In this document: positions 19,270 to 28,678 of the stretch, one piece after another
Layout of the letters: the number at the start of each line of letters is the position of its first letter
How positions within the stretch are numbered: position 1 is the first letter of the stretch
DNA from: DYRG01 sp041161065
GTDB lineage: Bacteria; Pseudomonadota; Gammaproteobacteria; Beggiatoales; Beggiatoaceae
NCBI GenBank assembly: GCA_041161065.1
Contig: JBEAVE010000007.1
Coordinates: forward strand, 4,652-68,651
Reading direction: 5' to 3'
Length of the DNA: 64,000 nt
The notes under the pieces: model-generated
What the model saw: only the letters and a program-made list of their open reading frames with translations
Database searches by the model: none
What the model was told of the DNA's origin: nothing
Position numbers and translations under genes: made by a program

Positions 19270-21903
19270 ATGACAAACCCTATCACACATTACCGCAAAG
19301 ATTATCAACAACCCGATTTCTGGATTGACCAAGTTGATTTAACGTTTGAATTAGACGAAGATAACACGCTTGTTCACAGTACATTAAGCATTAATCGCCG
19401 CGTCGATGCACCCAAAAATGCCCCCCTTATTTTGAATGGTGAAGCGATCCAACTTCAAAATATCTCTTTGAATTATAAGACTTTATCTGAAGATAGCTAT
19501 CAGATCGATGTCGACACGTTAAAAATCCCAAACGTACCCGATAATTTCATTTTACAAACCACCGTCCGTTTGCAACCCAAATTAAACACCGCATTATCAG
19601 GTTTATACACCTCTTCAAATAACTTTTGTACCCAATGTGAAGCCGAAGGTTTTAGAAGAATTACTTACTATTTAGATCGCCCCGATGTAATGGCGCGTTT
19701 CTCCACAACGATTATTGCCGATAAACAACGCTACCCCGTATTGCTTTCAAATGGAAATAGAATTGAAACCCAAGAACTAGAGAACGGCAAGCATCTCGTG
19801 AAATGGGAAGACCCCTTTTTAAAACCCAGTTATTTGTTTGCATTAGTGGCTGGAAATTTGGCTTGTCACGCGGGAGAATTTATTACAAAATCGGGTAGAA
19901 ATATTCGTTTAGAAATTTGGGTTGAACCACATAACATCGACAAATGTGAACATGCGTTAGTTTCTTTGCAAAAAGCGATGAAATGGGACGAGGAAAATTA
20001 CAATTTAGAATATGATTTAGATTTGTATATGATCGTTGCCGTCAGTGATTTCAACGCGGGTGCAATGGAAAACAAAGGATTAAACGTTTTTAATGCGAAA
20101 TATGTCCTTGCAAGTCCACAAACCGCCACCGATGAGGATTATGAAAACATTGAGGCGGTTATTGCGCATGAATATTTTCATAATTGGACGGGTAATCGCG
20201 TGACGTGTCGGGATTGGTTTCAACTGACATTAAAAGAAGGTTTAACAGTTTTTAGAGATCAACAGTTCACCGCAGATATGACTTCTCAATCTGTAAAACG
20301 TATTTTAGATGTGAATGGTTTGAGAACAGCACAGTTTGCAGAAGATGCGAGTGCAATGGCGCACCCTATTCGCCCTGAATCCTATATTCAAATGAATAAC
20401 TTTTATACGACCACAGTCTATAATAAAGGTGCAGAAATCATAGGTTTATATCATACTTTGTTAGGAAAAGAAGGTTTTTTAAAAGGTATGAACTTATATT
20501 TCAAACGCCATGATGGACAAGCCGTTACTTGTGATGATTTTCGTCGAGCAATGGCAGATGCAAATGGTAAAGATTTAACGCAATTTGAACGTTGGTATGA
20601 TCAGGCAGGAACACCCTTAATAACGGTAGAAACCGCTTATGATCAAACAAAACAAACCTTTGAATTAAATATTTCTCAAAAAGAGAACAAACAAGGATTG
20701 GTTGAACAGTGGAAACCTTGGCATATTCCTATCAAAGTAGGTTTAATAGATTCAAACGGTCAAGACATGAATTGTCGTTTAGAAAATGAGATTGAAAAGC
20801 AAGCAAATCATATTTTAGAATTAAAGGAAGAGCAACGAACTTTTCGATTTGTCGACATTAAAGAAATGCCGATTCCATCGGTTTTAAGACATTTCTCCGC
20901 GCCGGTGAAATTACAAATCCATCGTCGTCGAGAAGATTTAGCATTTCTAATGGCGTATGATAGTGATGCGTTTAATCGTTGGGACGCGGCGCAAACACTT
21001 GCACAAGAAATCCTTTTGAATTTAGCAGAGCATTATCAAGCGGGAGAAACATTACGTTTAGATGCGGTATTTGTAAAGAGTTTTGGTGAAATATTACATG
21101 ATGATCGTTTAGATGGTTCAATTCGTGCAATGATGTTAGATTTGCCAGAGGAACGTTTGTTAGCACAATCGCAACCGATTGCAGATTACCAAGCCCTTTA
21201 TTTTGCTAGGGAATTTGTGCGCTGCACGATTGCAGAACATTTTGAAACTGATTTGAGAAACCTGTATTATGCGCAAATGATGCCGACTTATTACAACGAC
21301 AAAGCATCGGTTGCAAAACGGCGTTTGAAAAAGCGCGCATTGCAATATTTGACCGCGCTCTCAAATCCAAACGTTACGGCATTGGCATTGCATCAATTTG
21401 AAACAGCGCAAAACATGACCGATGCACAAATGGCATTAGAATGTTTAGTTGAAATCGGTGGAACAGCCAGCGAAAAAGCCTTGCAAGCATTTTATAACAA
21501 ATGGCAGCACGATCCGTTAGTTTTGGATAAATGGTTTGTCTTTCAAGCGCAATCAAAAGCAACTGAAACATTTGAAAAAGTGCAATCGCTGGTAAAACAC
21601 CCCGATTTTAATTTGAGAAACCCCAATCGCGTTCGATCATTGCTTGCAACCTTTGGCAGAAATGTTGTGAGATTTCACGATGCAACGGGAAAAACCTATC
21701 AATTTTTAGTGGATCAAGTGTTAGCATTAGATGAAATAAATCCTCAAATTGCTGCCCGTTTGGCTTCCCATTTTAATAATTGGCGAAAATTAGATGAACA
21801 TCGTCAAACATTAATTGAGAAACAATTGCAGCGAATGTATCAACAATCTCATTTGTCGAATGATGTCCGAGAGATTGTGCAACACAACTTAATAAAACAT
21901 TAA
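19270..21903 (+). CDS. pepN: Aminopeptidase N (M1 family)
   Basis: 877 aa, near the length of E. coli PepN (870). Zinc aminopeptidase that removes N-terminal residues from peptides in the cytoplasm. Substrate-anchoring GAMEN is at about 264-268. The zinc site is HEYFH at about 300-304 with the third ligand Glu about 19 residues later (LKEGLTVF). N-terminal beta-domain and C-terminal DUF3458-type helical domain are complete. The start is ATG MTNPITHYRKDY. It is a monocistronic-looking gene divergent from pyrG. Confidence 0.95.
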   Translation: MTNPITHYRKDYQQPDFWIDQVDLTFELDEDNTLVHSTLSINRRVDAPKNAPLILNGEAIQLQNISLNYKTLSEDSYQIDVDTLKIPNVPDNFILQTTVRLQPKLNTALSGLYTSSNNFCTQCEAEGFRRITYYLDRPDVMARFSTTIIADKQRYPVLLSNGNRIETQELENGKHLVKWEDPFLKPSYLFALVAGNLACHAGEFITKSGRNIRLEIWVEPHNIDKCEHALVSLQKAMKWDEENYNLEYDLDLYMIVAVSDFNAGAMENKGLNVFNAKYVLASPQTATDEDYENIEAVIAHEYFHNWTGNRVTCRDWFQLTLKEGLTVFRDQQFTADMTSQSVKRILDVNGLRTAQFAEDASAMAHPIRPESYIQMNNFYTTTVYNKGAEIIGLYHTLLGKEGFLKGMNLYFKRHDGQAVTCDDFRRAMADANGKDLTQFERWYDQAGTPLITVETAYDQTKQTFELNISQKENKQGLVEQWKPWHIPIKVGLIDSNGQDMNCRLENEIEKQANHILELKEEQRTFRFVDIKEMPIPSVLRHFSAPVKLQIHRRREDLAFLMAYDSDAFNRWDAAQTLAQEILLNLAEHYQAGETLRLDAVFVKSFGEILHDDRLDGSIRAMMLDLPEERLLAQSQPIADYQALYFAREFVRCTIAEHFETDLRNLYYAQMMPTYYNDKASVAKRRLKKRALQYLTALSNPNVTALALHQFETAQNMTDAQMALECLVEIGGTASEKALQAFYNKWQHDPLVLDKWFVFQAQSKATETFEKVQSLVKHPDFNLRNPNRVRSLLATFGRNVVRFHDATGKTYQFLVDQVLALDEINPQIAARLASHFNNWRKLDEHRQTLIEKQLQRMYQQSHLSNDVREIVQHNLIKH

Positions 21904-21935
21904 AATAAAAACACTAAAGGAGGATTTCATACCTT

Positions 21936-23849
21936 ATGGCATTTTCTCAAAATAAGGTAACTACTCAACTAAAAAATTGGGTAGCATCAAAATGGTTAAG
22001 TTATTTCCCTCTAATTTTAACTGTTATCGTTGGAATAGCGGTTTCTATGCTTTTGTTTTGGGTGGTTGGAGATTGGGAGCAAAATCAGAGAGAAATTAAT
22101 TTCAAACGTGATGCCCAAGATCGAGTAATTGCCGTTGAAAGAACCCTTAAAAATAAATTGAAAATCTTGAAATCTATCGAAGGCTTTTTTCAAGCAACTG
22201 TAGAAATCGGAAGAGGAGAGTATCGTCTTTTTGTCAGCAACTTTTTAGATTCTGAATTGGGATTGCAAGCCTTAGATTGGATTCCGCGTGTTCCTAATGA
22301 TATGAAAGACGAATTTCAAATGAGAGCAACAAACTCTTTACCTAAATATTTACCTGACTTTCAAATCAGTGAAATCGATGAGAATAAAGAGTTACAACCT
22401 GTTAAACATAACAACGATCATTTTCCTACTTATTTTTTAGAACCCTTTGATAGTAATGAAAATATTTTAGGTTTAGATTTAGCGGCTATTCCTGAATTTT
22501 CAGAAATCATTAATAAAGCTCGAAGCAGTGGACAAACATTGGTTGTTCCTCACGCAACATTGGGATTGCCAGATATGGGACAACACGGTATGTTTGTATT
22601 TCACCCAGTGTATTATCTAGATATGCCAACAGAAACCATTGAACAACGTTACGCGGCGTTGCGGGGTTTTGTGGTGGGGGTATTTCATATTGGTAATATT
22701 ATTCTTGATGCAATGTCGGCATTAGAACCGCGCCCGATTGATTTGAAAATTTATGATGTAACTGATGAAGAAACCCCGCATTTTATTTATTTCCACCCTG
22801 GCTTATCTGATAAAGAAACAATTGCGATTGATAATGTTGAAGATTTCATTGAGGAAAATGGTATTTTTAGTAAGAAATTTTCTTTTGCAGGACGGGTAGG
22901 AATGGTGGTTTGTATGCCGTCGCCCGGATTTGGTATTACAAGTCGGGGTTGGCAATCGTGGAGCGTGTTATTTTTGGGTTTGTTAGCAACGGCTTTGCTC
23001 ACGCTTTATTTTCATGCAGCTATGACACAGGCTTATTTCAATTTCAAAGAACAAGAACGCCAACGAGTTGAGCATGAATTGAGGAAACAAGTCGAGGAAC
23101 GCACCCGAGATTTACAATTAGCAAAAGAACAAGCCGAGCAAGCTAATCAAGCCCAATCAAAGTTTCTTGCAAATATGTCTCACGAATTAAGAACCCCTTT
23201 GAATGCAATTATTGGTTACAGTGCATTAATGTTAGAAGAAGCAGAAGAAAATGAGGAAGATTATTTATTAAAAGATTTGGGAAGAATTCATTCATCGGGT
23301 GAGTATTTATTATCTTTAATTAATGATGTACTTGATTTGTCAAAAATTAAAGCAGGTAAAATAGATTTTCATTACGAAAATTGCGATATTCCTAAATTAT
23401 TAAAAGGTGTACAAGATGTTGCTGTGCCTTTAATGAAAAAAAATAACAATTTATTTCAAGCGCATTATGAATATCGAATTAAAAGCATTGAAATAGATGT
23501 TTTGAGATTGCGACAAGTTTTATTTAATTTATTGAGCAACGCTGCCAAATTTACCCATCACGGTTCGGTTAAACTAGAAACCTTTGATGTTGAAGAACAA
23601 GGGCACGAATGGATTGTTTTTAAGGTAACGGATACGGGTAAAGGTATGACGGCTGAAGAAATGAGCAAAATCTTTAATGAATTTGAGCAAGCGAATATCA
23701 AAATTGCACACAGTTATGGAGGAACTGGCTTAGGTTTAAGTATTAGTCGGTATTTCTGTCGTCTAATGGGTGGCGATATTAGAGTAGAAAGCGAAATCGG
23801 TAAAGGCTCTGTTTTTAGCGTATATTTGCCGCCCAAACGGTTCAAATAA
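21936..23849 (+). CDS. CHASE-domain sensor histidine kinase
   Basis: 637 aa. Helix 1 is at about 25-48. An extracytoplasmic CHASE domain (about 75-300, with LGLQALDWIPRV) is followed by helix 2 (about 345-365). A coiled coil then leads to a kinase core: SHELRTP with His416, an N-box LLSNAAKF, VTDTGKGM and GGTGLGLSIS. There is no receiver domain, so the output partner is elsewhere. AAAGGAGG precedes the ATG, but at a long 12-nt distance. It ends 1 bp from convergent amiC. The kinase core is closely similar to that of the gene at 209 (both have NAIIGYS after the H-box). Confidence 0.9.
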   Translation: MAFSQNKVTTQLKNWVASKWLSYFPLILTVIVGIAVSMLLFWVVGDWEQNQREINFKRDAQDRVIAVERTLKNKLKILKSIEGFFQATVEIGRGEYRLFVSNFLDSELGLQALDWIPRVPNDMKDEFQMRATNSLPKYLPDFQISEIDENKELQPVKHNNDHFPTYFLEPFDSNENILGLDLAAIPEFSEIINKARSSGQTLVVPHATLGLPDMGQHGMFVFHPVYYLDMPTETIEQRYAALRGFVVGVFHIGNIILDAMSALEPRPIDLKIYDVTDEETPHFIYFHPGLSDKETIAIDNVEDFIEENGIFSKKFSFAGRVGMVVCMPSPGFGITSRGWQSWSVLFLGLLATALLTLYFHAAMTQAYFNFKEQERQRVEHELRKQVEERTRDLQLAKEQAEQANQAQSKFLANMSHELRTPLNAIIGYSALMLEEAEENEEDYLLKDLGRIHSSGEYLLSLINDVLDLSKIKAGKIDFHYENCDIPKLLKGVQDVAVPLMKKNNNLFQAHYEYRIKSIEIDVLRLRQVLFNLLSNAAKFTHHGSVKLETFDVEEQGHEWIVFKVTDTGKGMTAEEMSKIFNEFEQANIKIAHSYGGTGLGLSISRYFCRLMGGDIRVESEIGKGSVFSVYLPPKRFK

Positions 23850-23850
23850 A

Positions 23851-25017
23851 TTAAGGTTTCACCAATGCGTGTTGTGACAAATAATTTTGAATTCCCTTAA
23901 AGATTGCAACTGCGAGTTGTCGGCGGTAATTTGGGTCGTTTAATTTTTGTTCATCGCTACGATTAGACAGAAACCCCGTTTCAATTAAAATAGAGGGAAC
24001 ATCGGGGGATTTCAACACTAAGAAAGCTGCCTGTTGTACATCTTGATGAACTAATGTAGTTGTGCCGCTTAAAGAACTTAAAACCTGTTGGGCTAATTTG
24101 CTCGATAATTCTAATGTGCCCGTTTGAGATAAATCCAATAAAATAGATGCTAACACGTCGTCTTTGTCGCTCAAACTCACGCCGCCAATTAAATCTGCGG
24201 AATTTTCCTTTTCTGCCAACCACTTAGCTGCTTCCGAACTCGCCCCTTTTGGCGATAACATATACACTGATGCGCCATGTACTTGATTACTCTCACGATT
24301 TGAATCCGCATGAATTGAAACAAACACATCGGCTTGGGCTTGTCGAGCTCGATCCAAACGCTCCCGCAATCGCAAAAACTCATCTTTTTCTCGAGTCATG
24401 ACGGCTTTTAATGCGTTGTTTTTATTGATTAAATATTTCAATTCTTGGGCGATTGCAAGGGCGATATTTTTTTCATGCGCGCCTTTCACGCCGACCGTTC
24501 CGGAATCCATGCCGCCGTGTCCGGCATCGATGGCGATCACAAATTCTCGACCTTTTGGGGTGAATTTTGAAATGGGTGGCGGTGGAACGGTTTCTGGTTT
24601 TTTTTGAGGTAAATCAACAGGTTTTGATTCAACAATTGGGGTGGCGTTATTTAGTGTGATCACCAAACGGGGTTGATTTTGCGTGGTTAGCCAAAAAGCC
24701 TGCGGAGTTGCGGGACGCGCCATATCCAATACAATTCGAAAATGATTTTGATGATCGCCAACGCGCATCTGTTTGATCCATAAAGTATTTGGCGGAGAAA
24801 TAGGGCTTAAATTCGTATTGGTATTCAGCAAATCGACGACAATTCGTGACGGATTTGACAGCGAAAACAATCTAAACGTCGTGCGTTCATTCAAATCAAT
24901 GCTTAATTGCGGCATTTGATCGGCGGATTGCAACCATCGCCAATTTGTCACGGTGGCGGCAAAAATCGGTGCATTAATACAAAGCAAAATGCCCATTAAA
25001 AATAGTTTAAGATGCAA
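23851..25017 (-). CDS. amiC: N-acetylmuramoyl-L-alanine amidase with AMIN domain (AmiC/AmiB type)
   Basis: 388 aa periplasmic cell-wall hydrolase. The signal peptide (1-20) is followed by an AMIN septum-targeting domain (about 22-122), a Pro-rich linker (130-155) and an Amidase_3 catalytic domain (158-385). The zinc ligands are His167 (DAGHGG), Glu182 (HEKN) and His236 (SIHADSN); the catalytic Glu lies in the IETGFLSN motif. It cleaves the peptide from peptidoglycan during cell separation. The usual neighbours tsaE and mutL are absent. The remains of an IS1-type element start 50 bp upstream of its ATG, so its promoter region has been disturbed or recruited. Confidence 0.92.
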   Translation of the reverse strand: MHLKLFLMGILLCINAPIFAATVTNWRWLQSADQMPQLSIDLNERTTFRLFSLSNPSRIVVDLLNTNTNLSPISPPNTLWIKQMRVGDHQNHFRIVLDMARPATPQAFWLTTQNQPRLVITLNNATPIVESKPVDLPQKKPETVPPPPISKFTPKGREFVIAIDAGHGGMDSGTVGVKGAHEKNIALAIAQELKYLINKNNALKAVMTREKDEFLRLRERLDRARQAQADVFVSIHADSNRESNQVHGASVYMLSPKGASSEAAKWLAEKENSADLIGGVSLSDKDDVLASILLDLSQTGTLELSSKLAQQVLSSLSGTTTLVHQDVQQAAFLVLKSPDVPSILIETGFLSNRSDEQKLNDPNYRRQLAVAIFKGIQNYLSQHALVKP

Positions 25018-25067
25018 ACCAGTTTCTCTCTTTTATTAGGGTAGGAAAGTATAACATACTATTTTTT

Positions 25068-25326
25068 GGTAGTGATATAAAGATGGGTGATATAATGTAA
25101 GAATTTAGAGAAAAAGTAGAGGAGAAAAGAAATGAGATGTCGTTATTGTAACAGTTTAGAAGTAGTGAAAAATGGCTCAACGGGTTGCTGGCAAACAAAA
25201 ATACAAATGTAAAGAGTGCAAGCGTCAATTTGTGCAGAACCCAAAATCCAATAAAATATCAGAGGAAACCAAACAATTAATTGATAAACTCTTGTTAGAG
25301 AAAATGGTAGTGATTAAATTGAGATG
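25068..25326 (+). mobile_element. Remnant of an IS1-family-like element, copy 1
   Basis: The left end begins with GGTAGTGATATAAAGATG (25068-25085). It resembles the terminal repeats of copy 2 at 57542-58392. The insA-like reading frame follows and breaks off at 25305. A second end-like sequence, GGTAGTGATTAAATTGAGATG minus its last base at 25306-25325, then appears in direct rather than inverted orientation. The transposase part (insB) is missing. The element is dead and internally rearranged. It sits between amiC and pntB. The rest of the 430-bp gap holds the palindrome at 25392. Confidence 0.7.
25132..25305 (+). pseudogene. Frameshifted, truncated insA-like zinc-finger protein of an IS1-type element
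   Basis: The frame starts MRCRYCNSLEVVKNG (first CxxC of a zinc finger). It then needs a shift to continue as QRVAGKQKYKCKECKRQF and the helical part up to DKLLLEK. One extra base near 25175 separates the two halves. After LLLEK the homology to copy 2 stops. Copy 2 carries the same extra base, so the break may predate the duplication. Confidence 0.7.
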
Positions 25327-25391
25327 TTAGTTAAATCTATAATCTACTGAAAATAAACACAAAATATGAAAAATCATCTCTTGTTTTTGAT

Positions 25392-25440
25392 CACTATCCC
25401 GTATTGATGTTGAGGTAATTCAATATCAATACGGGTAGTG
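25392..25440. repeat. Strong imperfect palindrome downstream of pntB
   Basis: CACTATCCCGTATTGAT (25392-25408) pairs with ATCAATACGGGTAGTG (25425-25440) apart from one unpaired T; the loop is 16 nt. It lies 8 bp after the pntB stop and could act as its terminator, although no T-run follows on the minus strand. The outer end CGGGTAGTG resembles the outer end of the IS at 58392, so it may instead be an IS-derived mini-element. Confidence 0.55.
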
Positions 25441-25448
25441 AAAGGAAA

Positions 25449-27059
25449 CTAACTATCTAAGGATTTCACGCCAGAAATGAGTTCGGCGACCATTTTTTGA
25501 CCATCACCGTAGAGCATTCGGGTATTGTCAGCATAGAACAAATGATTTTCTACACCAGAGAAACCTGCACCTTTTCCACGTTTGATGACAATCACATTTT
25601 TGGCTTTGTCCGCATCTAAAATCGGCATGCCATAAATCGGACTGCTCTTATCAATTCTAGCAACCGGATTTACCACGTCATTTGCTCCAATAATTAAAGC
25701 AACATCCGCTTGAGGAAACTCCGCGTTGATTTCTTCTAAATCAAAAATCAAATCGTAAGGAACACCCGCTTCCGCTAATAAAACATTCATGTGACCGGGC
25801 ATCCGTCCCGCAACAGGGTGAATCGCAAATTTAACCGTAACGCCATGATCCATAAGTTGTTTTGTAAGTTCCCAAACTTTGTGCTGCGCTTGGGCAACCG
25901 CCATGCCATATCCGGGCACGATAATCACTTTCGCCGCATACGCCATCATCACCGCCACGTCGGGCGCATCAATGGGTTTCATGCTGCCCGTGACTTCAGT
26001 GGAACTTTCAACCGGTGCACTACCAAATCCACTAAATAAAACATTTGATAATGAACGGTTCATTGCTTTCGCCATTAACTGGGTTAACAGCGTCCCCGCA
26101 GAACCCACCACTGTTCCCGCGATAATCATTGCTGGATTACCGAGTACAAATCCTTCAAAAGCCACCGCCAAACCCGTTAAAGCATTATAAAGTGAAATCA
26201 CCACTGGCATATCTGCACCACCAATTGGCAAAGTCATTAAAACCCCAAATCCTAACGCTAATGCAAAGAAAAATAACAGCGTAAATCCACTCAATTCATT
26301 ACCTTGTTGAATAATAGCAAAAGTGAGCAACAATAATGCGCTTAAAACCCCAAAAGCGATTTGTGGGTGATGATCAAATAAACCCGTATTTTTAACTAAC
26401 GTTTGTAATCTTGAAATGGGTTTTAAGTAATCTGGCAAAGTATAGTTGCTCAATGCAGCACTTAACATAATGAGGATTAACAGTAATGCAAATAAAACCG
26501 CAAATCCTGTAATCGAAATACCGCTGCCTTGTAAAATAATGACCAAACCCAACATTAAGGTCGCTCCTAATACCCCAAAGTTGATTTTTTGCTGTCCCTC
26601 AAAAACAAAAGATTTCTTCATTAATTCTTGCAATTTTGCAAACGCAATTAAAGAACCCGATAAAGAAACTGCTCCAATAATTGCTCCGATCACTGCTAAG
26701 GTTAAAGCCGTTGATCCCATGGCGTGTTTTGGGCTAATTTTGAGCAATTCAACCGCCGCAATTGCCGCCGCTGCTCCACCGCCCATTCCGTTGTAAAGCG
26801 CGATCATTTGCGGCATATCGGTCATTGCAACCTTTTTTGCAGAAATGTACGCCACCGCTGAACCCATCCCAACCGCTAAAACCATTAAAACGTAATTATT
26901 CATTTCTGGTTTGAAGAACGTTGCAATGGTTGCGACCAACATTCCCGCGCCCGCCCACATAATCCCTTTGCGTGCAGTAACGGGAGAACTCATTTTCTTT
27001 AAGCCTAAAATGAACAACACCGCCGCCGCAAAATAACTGGTACTAATGAGGAATTCCAT
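25449..27059 (-). CDS. pntB: NAD(P) transhydrogenase beta subunit, unusually long
   Basis: 536 aa, about 75 more than E. coli PntB (462). The C-terminal NADP-binding domain is normal: PGYGMAVAQAQ, HPVAGRMPGHMNVLLAEA, GANDVVNP and FYADNTRMLYGD. The N-terminal membrane part is normal up to SLIAFAKLQELM. Then two similar hydrophobic hairpins follow: INFGVLGATLMLGLVIILQG..., and after a polar linker IAFGVLSALLLLTFAIIQQG..., before the usual IGGADMPVV. It couples proton entry to NADPH production. Start GGAGGTAAATA before ATG; the ATG and the pntAB stop share a base. Confidence 0.9.
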   Translation of the reverse strand: MEFLISTSYFAAAVLFILGLKKMSSPVTARKGIMWAGAGMLVATIATFFKPEMNNYVLMVLAVGMGSAVAYISAKKVAMTDMPQMIALYNGMGGGAAAAIAAVELLKISPKHAMGSTALTLAVIGAIIGAVSLSGSLIAFAKLQELMKKSFVFEGQQKINFGVLGATLMLGLVIILQGSGISITGFAVLFALLLILIMLSAALSNYTLPDYLKPISRLQTLVKNTGLFDHHPQIAFGVLSALLLLTFAIIQQGNELSGFTLLFFFALALGFGVLMTLPIGGADMPVVISLYNALTGLAVAFEGFVLGNPAMIIAGTVVGSAGTLLTQLMAKAMNRSLSNVLFSGFGSAPVESSTEVTGSMKPIDAPDVAVMMAYAAKVIIVPGYGMAVAQAQHKVWELTKQLMDHGVTVKFAIHPVAGRMPGHMNVLLAEAGVPYDLIFDLEEINAEFPQADVALIIGANDVVNPVARIDKSSPIYGMPILDADKAKNVIVIKRGKGAGFSGVENHLFYADNTRMLYGDGQKMVAELISGVKSLDS

Positions 27060-27349
27060 TATTTACCTCCTTTGCTACTTTTGAACATTTCTAACATTCT
27101 TTCGGTAACGACATAACCGCCGACCGCATTTCCAGCTCCTAACACAACGCCTAAGAAACCAATCAATTGTTCTAATCCTGTTTCGGCATGGGCTAATGCA
27201 ATCATTGCTCCGATTAAAACAATCCCGTGAACAAAGTTAGAACCGGACATTAAGGGGGTATGTAAAATAACGGGGACTTTTGAAATGATTTCATATCCCG
27301 TAAAACCCGCCAACATAAAAATATATAATGCAATAAATCCTTCAATCAT
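27059..27349 (-). CDS. pntAB: NAD(P) transhydrogenase alpha subunit, membrane part
   Basis: 96 aa with three hydrophobic helices and the motif HTPLMSGSNFVHGIVLIGAM, characteristic of the PntA C-terminal membrane domain. Here it is a separate polypeptide, as in Rhodospirillum rubrum, unlike the fused PntA of E. coli. It is located between pntAA (5 nt upstream) and pntB (1-nt overlap). Confidence 0.92.
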   Translation of the reverse strand: MIEGFIALYIFMLAGFTGYEIISKVPVILHTPLMSGSNFVHGIVLIGAMIALAHAETGLEQLIGFLGVVLGAGNAVGGYVVTERMLEMFKSSKGGK

Positions 27350-27354
27350 TTTCT

Positions 27355-28488
27355 TTAGCTCCCAGCGTTTTCAATTGCGGTTTTAGTTGCTTGATGTTTA
27401 ATTTCGCCATCGTGCGTCAAAGTTGAACCCACAATTACTTCATCATTCCAATCGAGTTGTAATGTGCCGTCTTTAATCATTGGAGAAATCAAATTAAAGA
27501 GGTTTTTGCTATACATTTCACTCGCATGAACGGACATTTGTGAAGCAACATTTAAAGGTGCGTGAATAATTACGCCATTGGTATGTGTAATGGTTTGATT
27601 GGGTTGAGAAAGTTCGCAATTTCCGCCGCCTTCCGCCGCTAAATCAACAATCACCGAACCCGCGTTCATCGCTTCAACCATTTGTTTTGAAATGATTTTT
27701 GGAGATGCACGCCCTGGCAACGCTGCAGTCGTAATAACCACATGCGCAGCGGCGATATGTTTGGCTAAAACAGCTTGTTGTTGGGCTTTTTCGTCGTCGG
27801 TGAGTTCGCGTGCGTAACCGCCTGATCCGTCTGCTTTTACGCCCGTATCGATGAATTTCGCGCCGAGCGATTCGCATTGTTCTTTGGTTGCCGAGCGCAC
27901 GTCATACGCCTCGACCATTGCGCCTAAACGTCGGGCGGTGGCGATGGCTTGCAAACCCGCGACTCCCGCGCCGATTACAAGGACTTTTGCAGGTCGAATC
28001 GTGCCGGCAGCGGTGGTCAGCATTGGGAAAAAGACGCTCGCCAATTCTGCGCCCATCAACACGCCTTTGTAGCCCGCGACGGCGGCTTGGGAGGACAATG
28101 CGTCCATTGATTGCGCGCGAGAAATGCGAGGGACGAGTTCCATTGCCAAACTGGTGATTTTGGCATCGCGTAAGGCTTTGACTCGATTAGGAAATTGATG
28201 CGCCGCCATAAAACCCATGACGACGGCGTTGGGTTTCATTTGAGCGATTTCTTCTTCGGTGGGCGGTTGAACTTTGAAGATTAAGTCCGCATCTTTATAT
28301 AAATCAGCGGGTTGGTCGATGATTGTTGCGCCCTCGAAGGCTTCATCTTTGAAGAAAGCGGATTCTCCCATGTTTCGCTCGATGCGGAGGTCGACTCCTA
28401 ATTTAATCAAGCGTTTAGCGATTTCCGGCACTAAAGCGATGCGTCGTTCCCCGACAGTACACTCTTTGGGTACGGCTAATACGAGCAT
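27355..28488 (-). CDS. pntAA: NAD(P) transhydrogenase alpha subunit, soluble NAD-binding part
   Basis: 377 aa, alanine-dehydrogenase/PNT family. Conserved VPKECTVGERRIALVPE at the start, SRAQSMDALSSQAAVAGYK, the dinucleotide-binding loop VIGAGVAGLQAI and a final acidic EAYDVR. It binds NAD(H) and exchanges hydride with PntB. AGAGGAATTAACG lies before ATG. A TATAAT at 28551-28546 (minus) is a likely -10, though no good -35 is visible. The 5' two thirds are more GC-rich than the 3' third. Confidence 0.93.
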   Translation of the reverse strand: MLVLAVPKECTVGERRIALVPEIAKRLIKLGVDLRIERNMGESAFFKDEAFEGATIIDQPADLYKDADLIFKVQPPTEEEIAQMKPNAVVMGFMAAHQFPNRVKALRDAKITSLAMELVPRISRAQSMDALSSQAAVAGYKGVLMGAELASVFFPMLTTAAGTIRPAKVLVIGAGVAGLQAIATARRLGAMVEAYDVRSATKEQCESLGAKFIDTGVKADGSGGYARELTDDEKAQQQAVLAKHIAAAHVVITTAALPGRASPKIISKQMVEAMNAGSVIVDLAAEGGGNCELSQPNQTITHTNGVIIHAPLNVASQMSVHASEMYSKNLFNLISPMIKDGTLQLDWNDEVIVGSTLTHDGEIKHQATKTAIENAGS

Positions 28489-28609
28489 TCGTTAATTCCT
28501 CTATAAATCAATAGGTTAAAATTAAAATCATTTCGATAACAGTGTATTATACTATTAACCGCTGCTAAACCTCTAATCGAAAACAACCAAAAATAATTTA
28601 ATACCACTT

Positions 28610-28640
28610 TTGCCATTAAAAAATTTCCATTTGCTATAAA
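28610..28640 (+). promoter_or_regulatory. Possible promoter of sbcD
   Basis: TTGCCA (28610-28615), 19-nt spacer and TATAAA (28635-28640), with TGC just before the -10 (extended -10). It is 38 bp before the sbcD ATG. Confidence 0.4.
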
Positions 28641-28678
28641 ATACCTCCTCAACTTATCTTATAAACAACAGATTTTTC

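Noticed and set aside
25007..25228. Minus-strand frame across the amiC start and the IS remnant
   Set aside because: Overlaps the amiC signal peptide and runs antisense to the insA remnant; no protein-like features.
26446..26796. Plus-strand frame opposite pntB
   Set aside because: Pure antisense of conserved pntB membrane helices, with Ala/Pro/Asn-rich composition.
27851..28157. Two plus-strand frames opposite pntAA
   Set aside because: Caused by the GC-rich 5' part of pntAA; low-complexity Arg/Pro composition.
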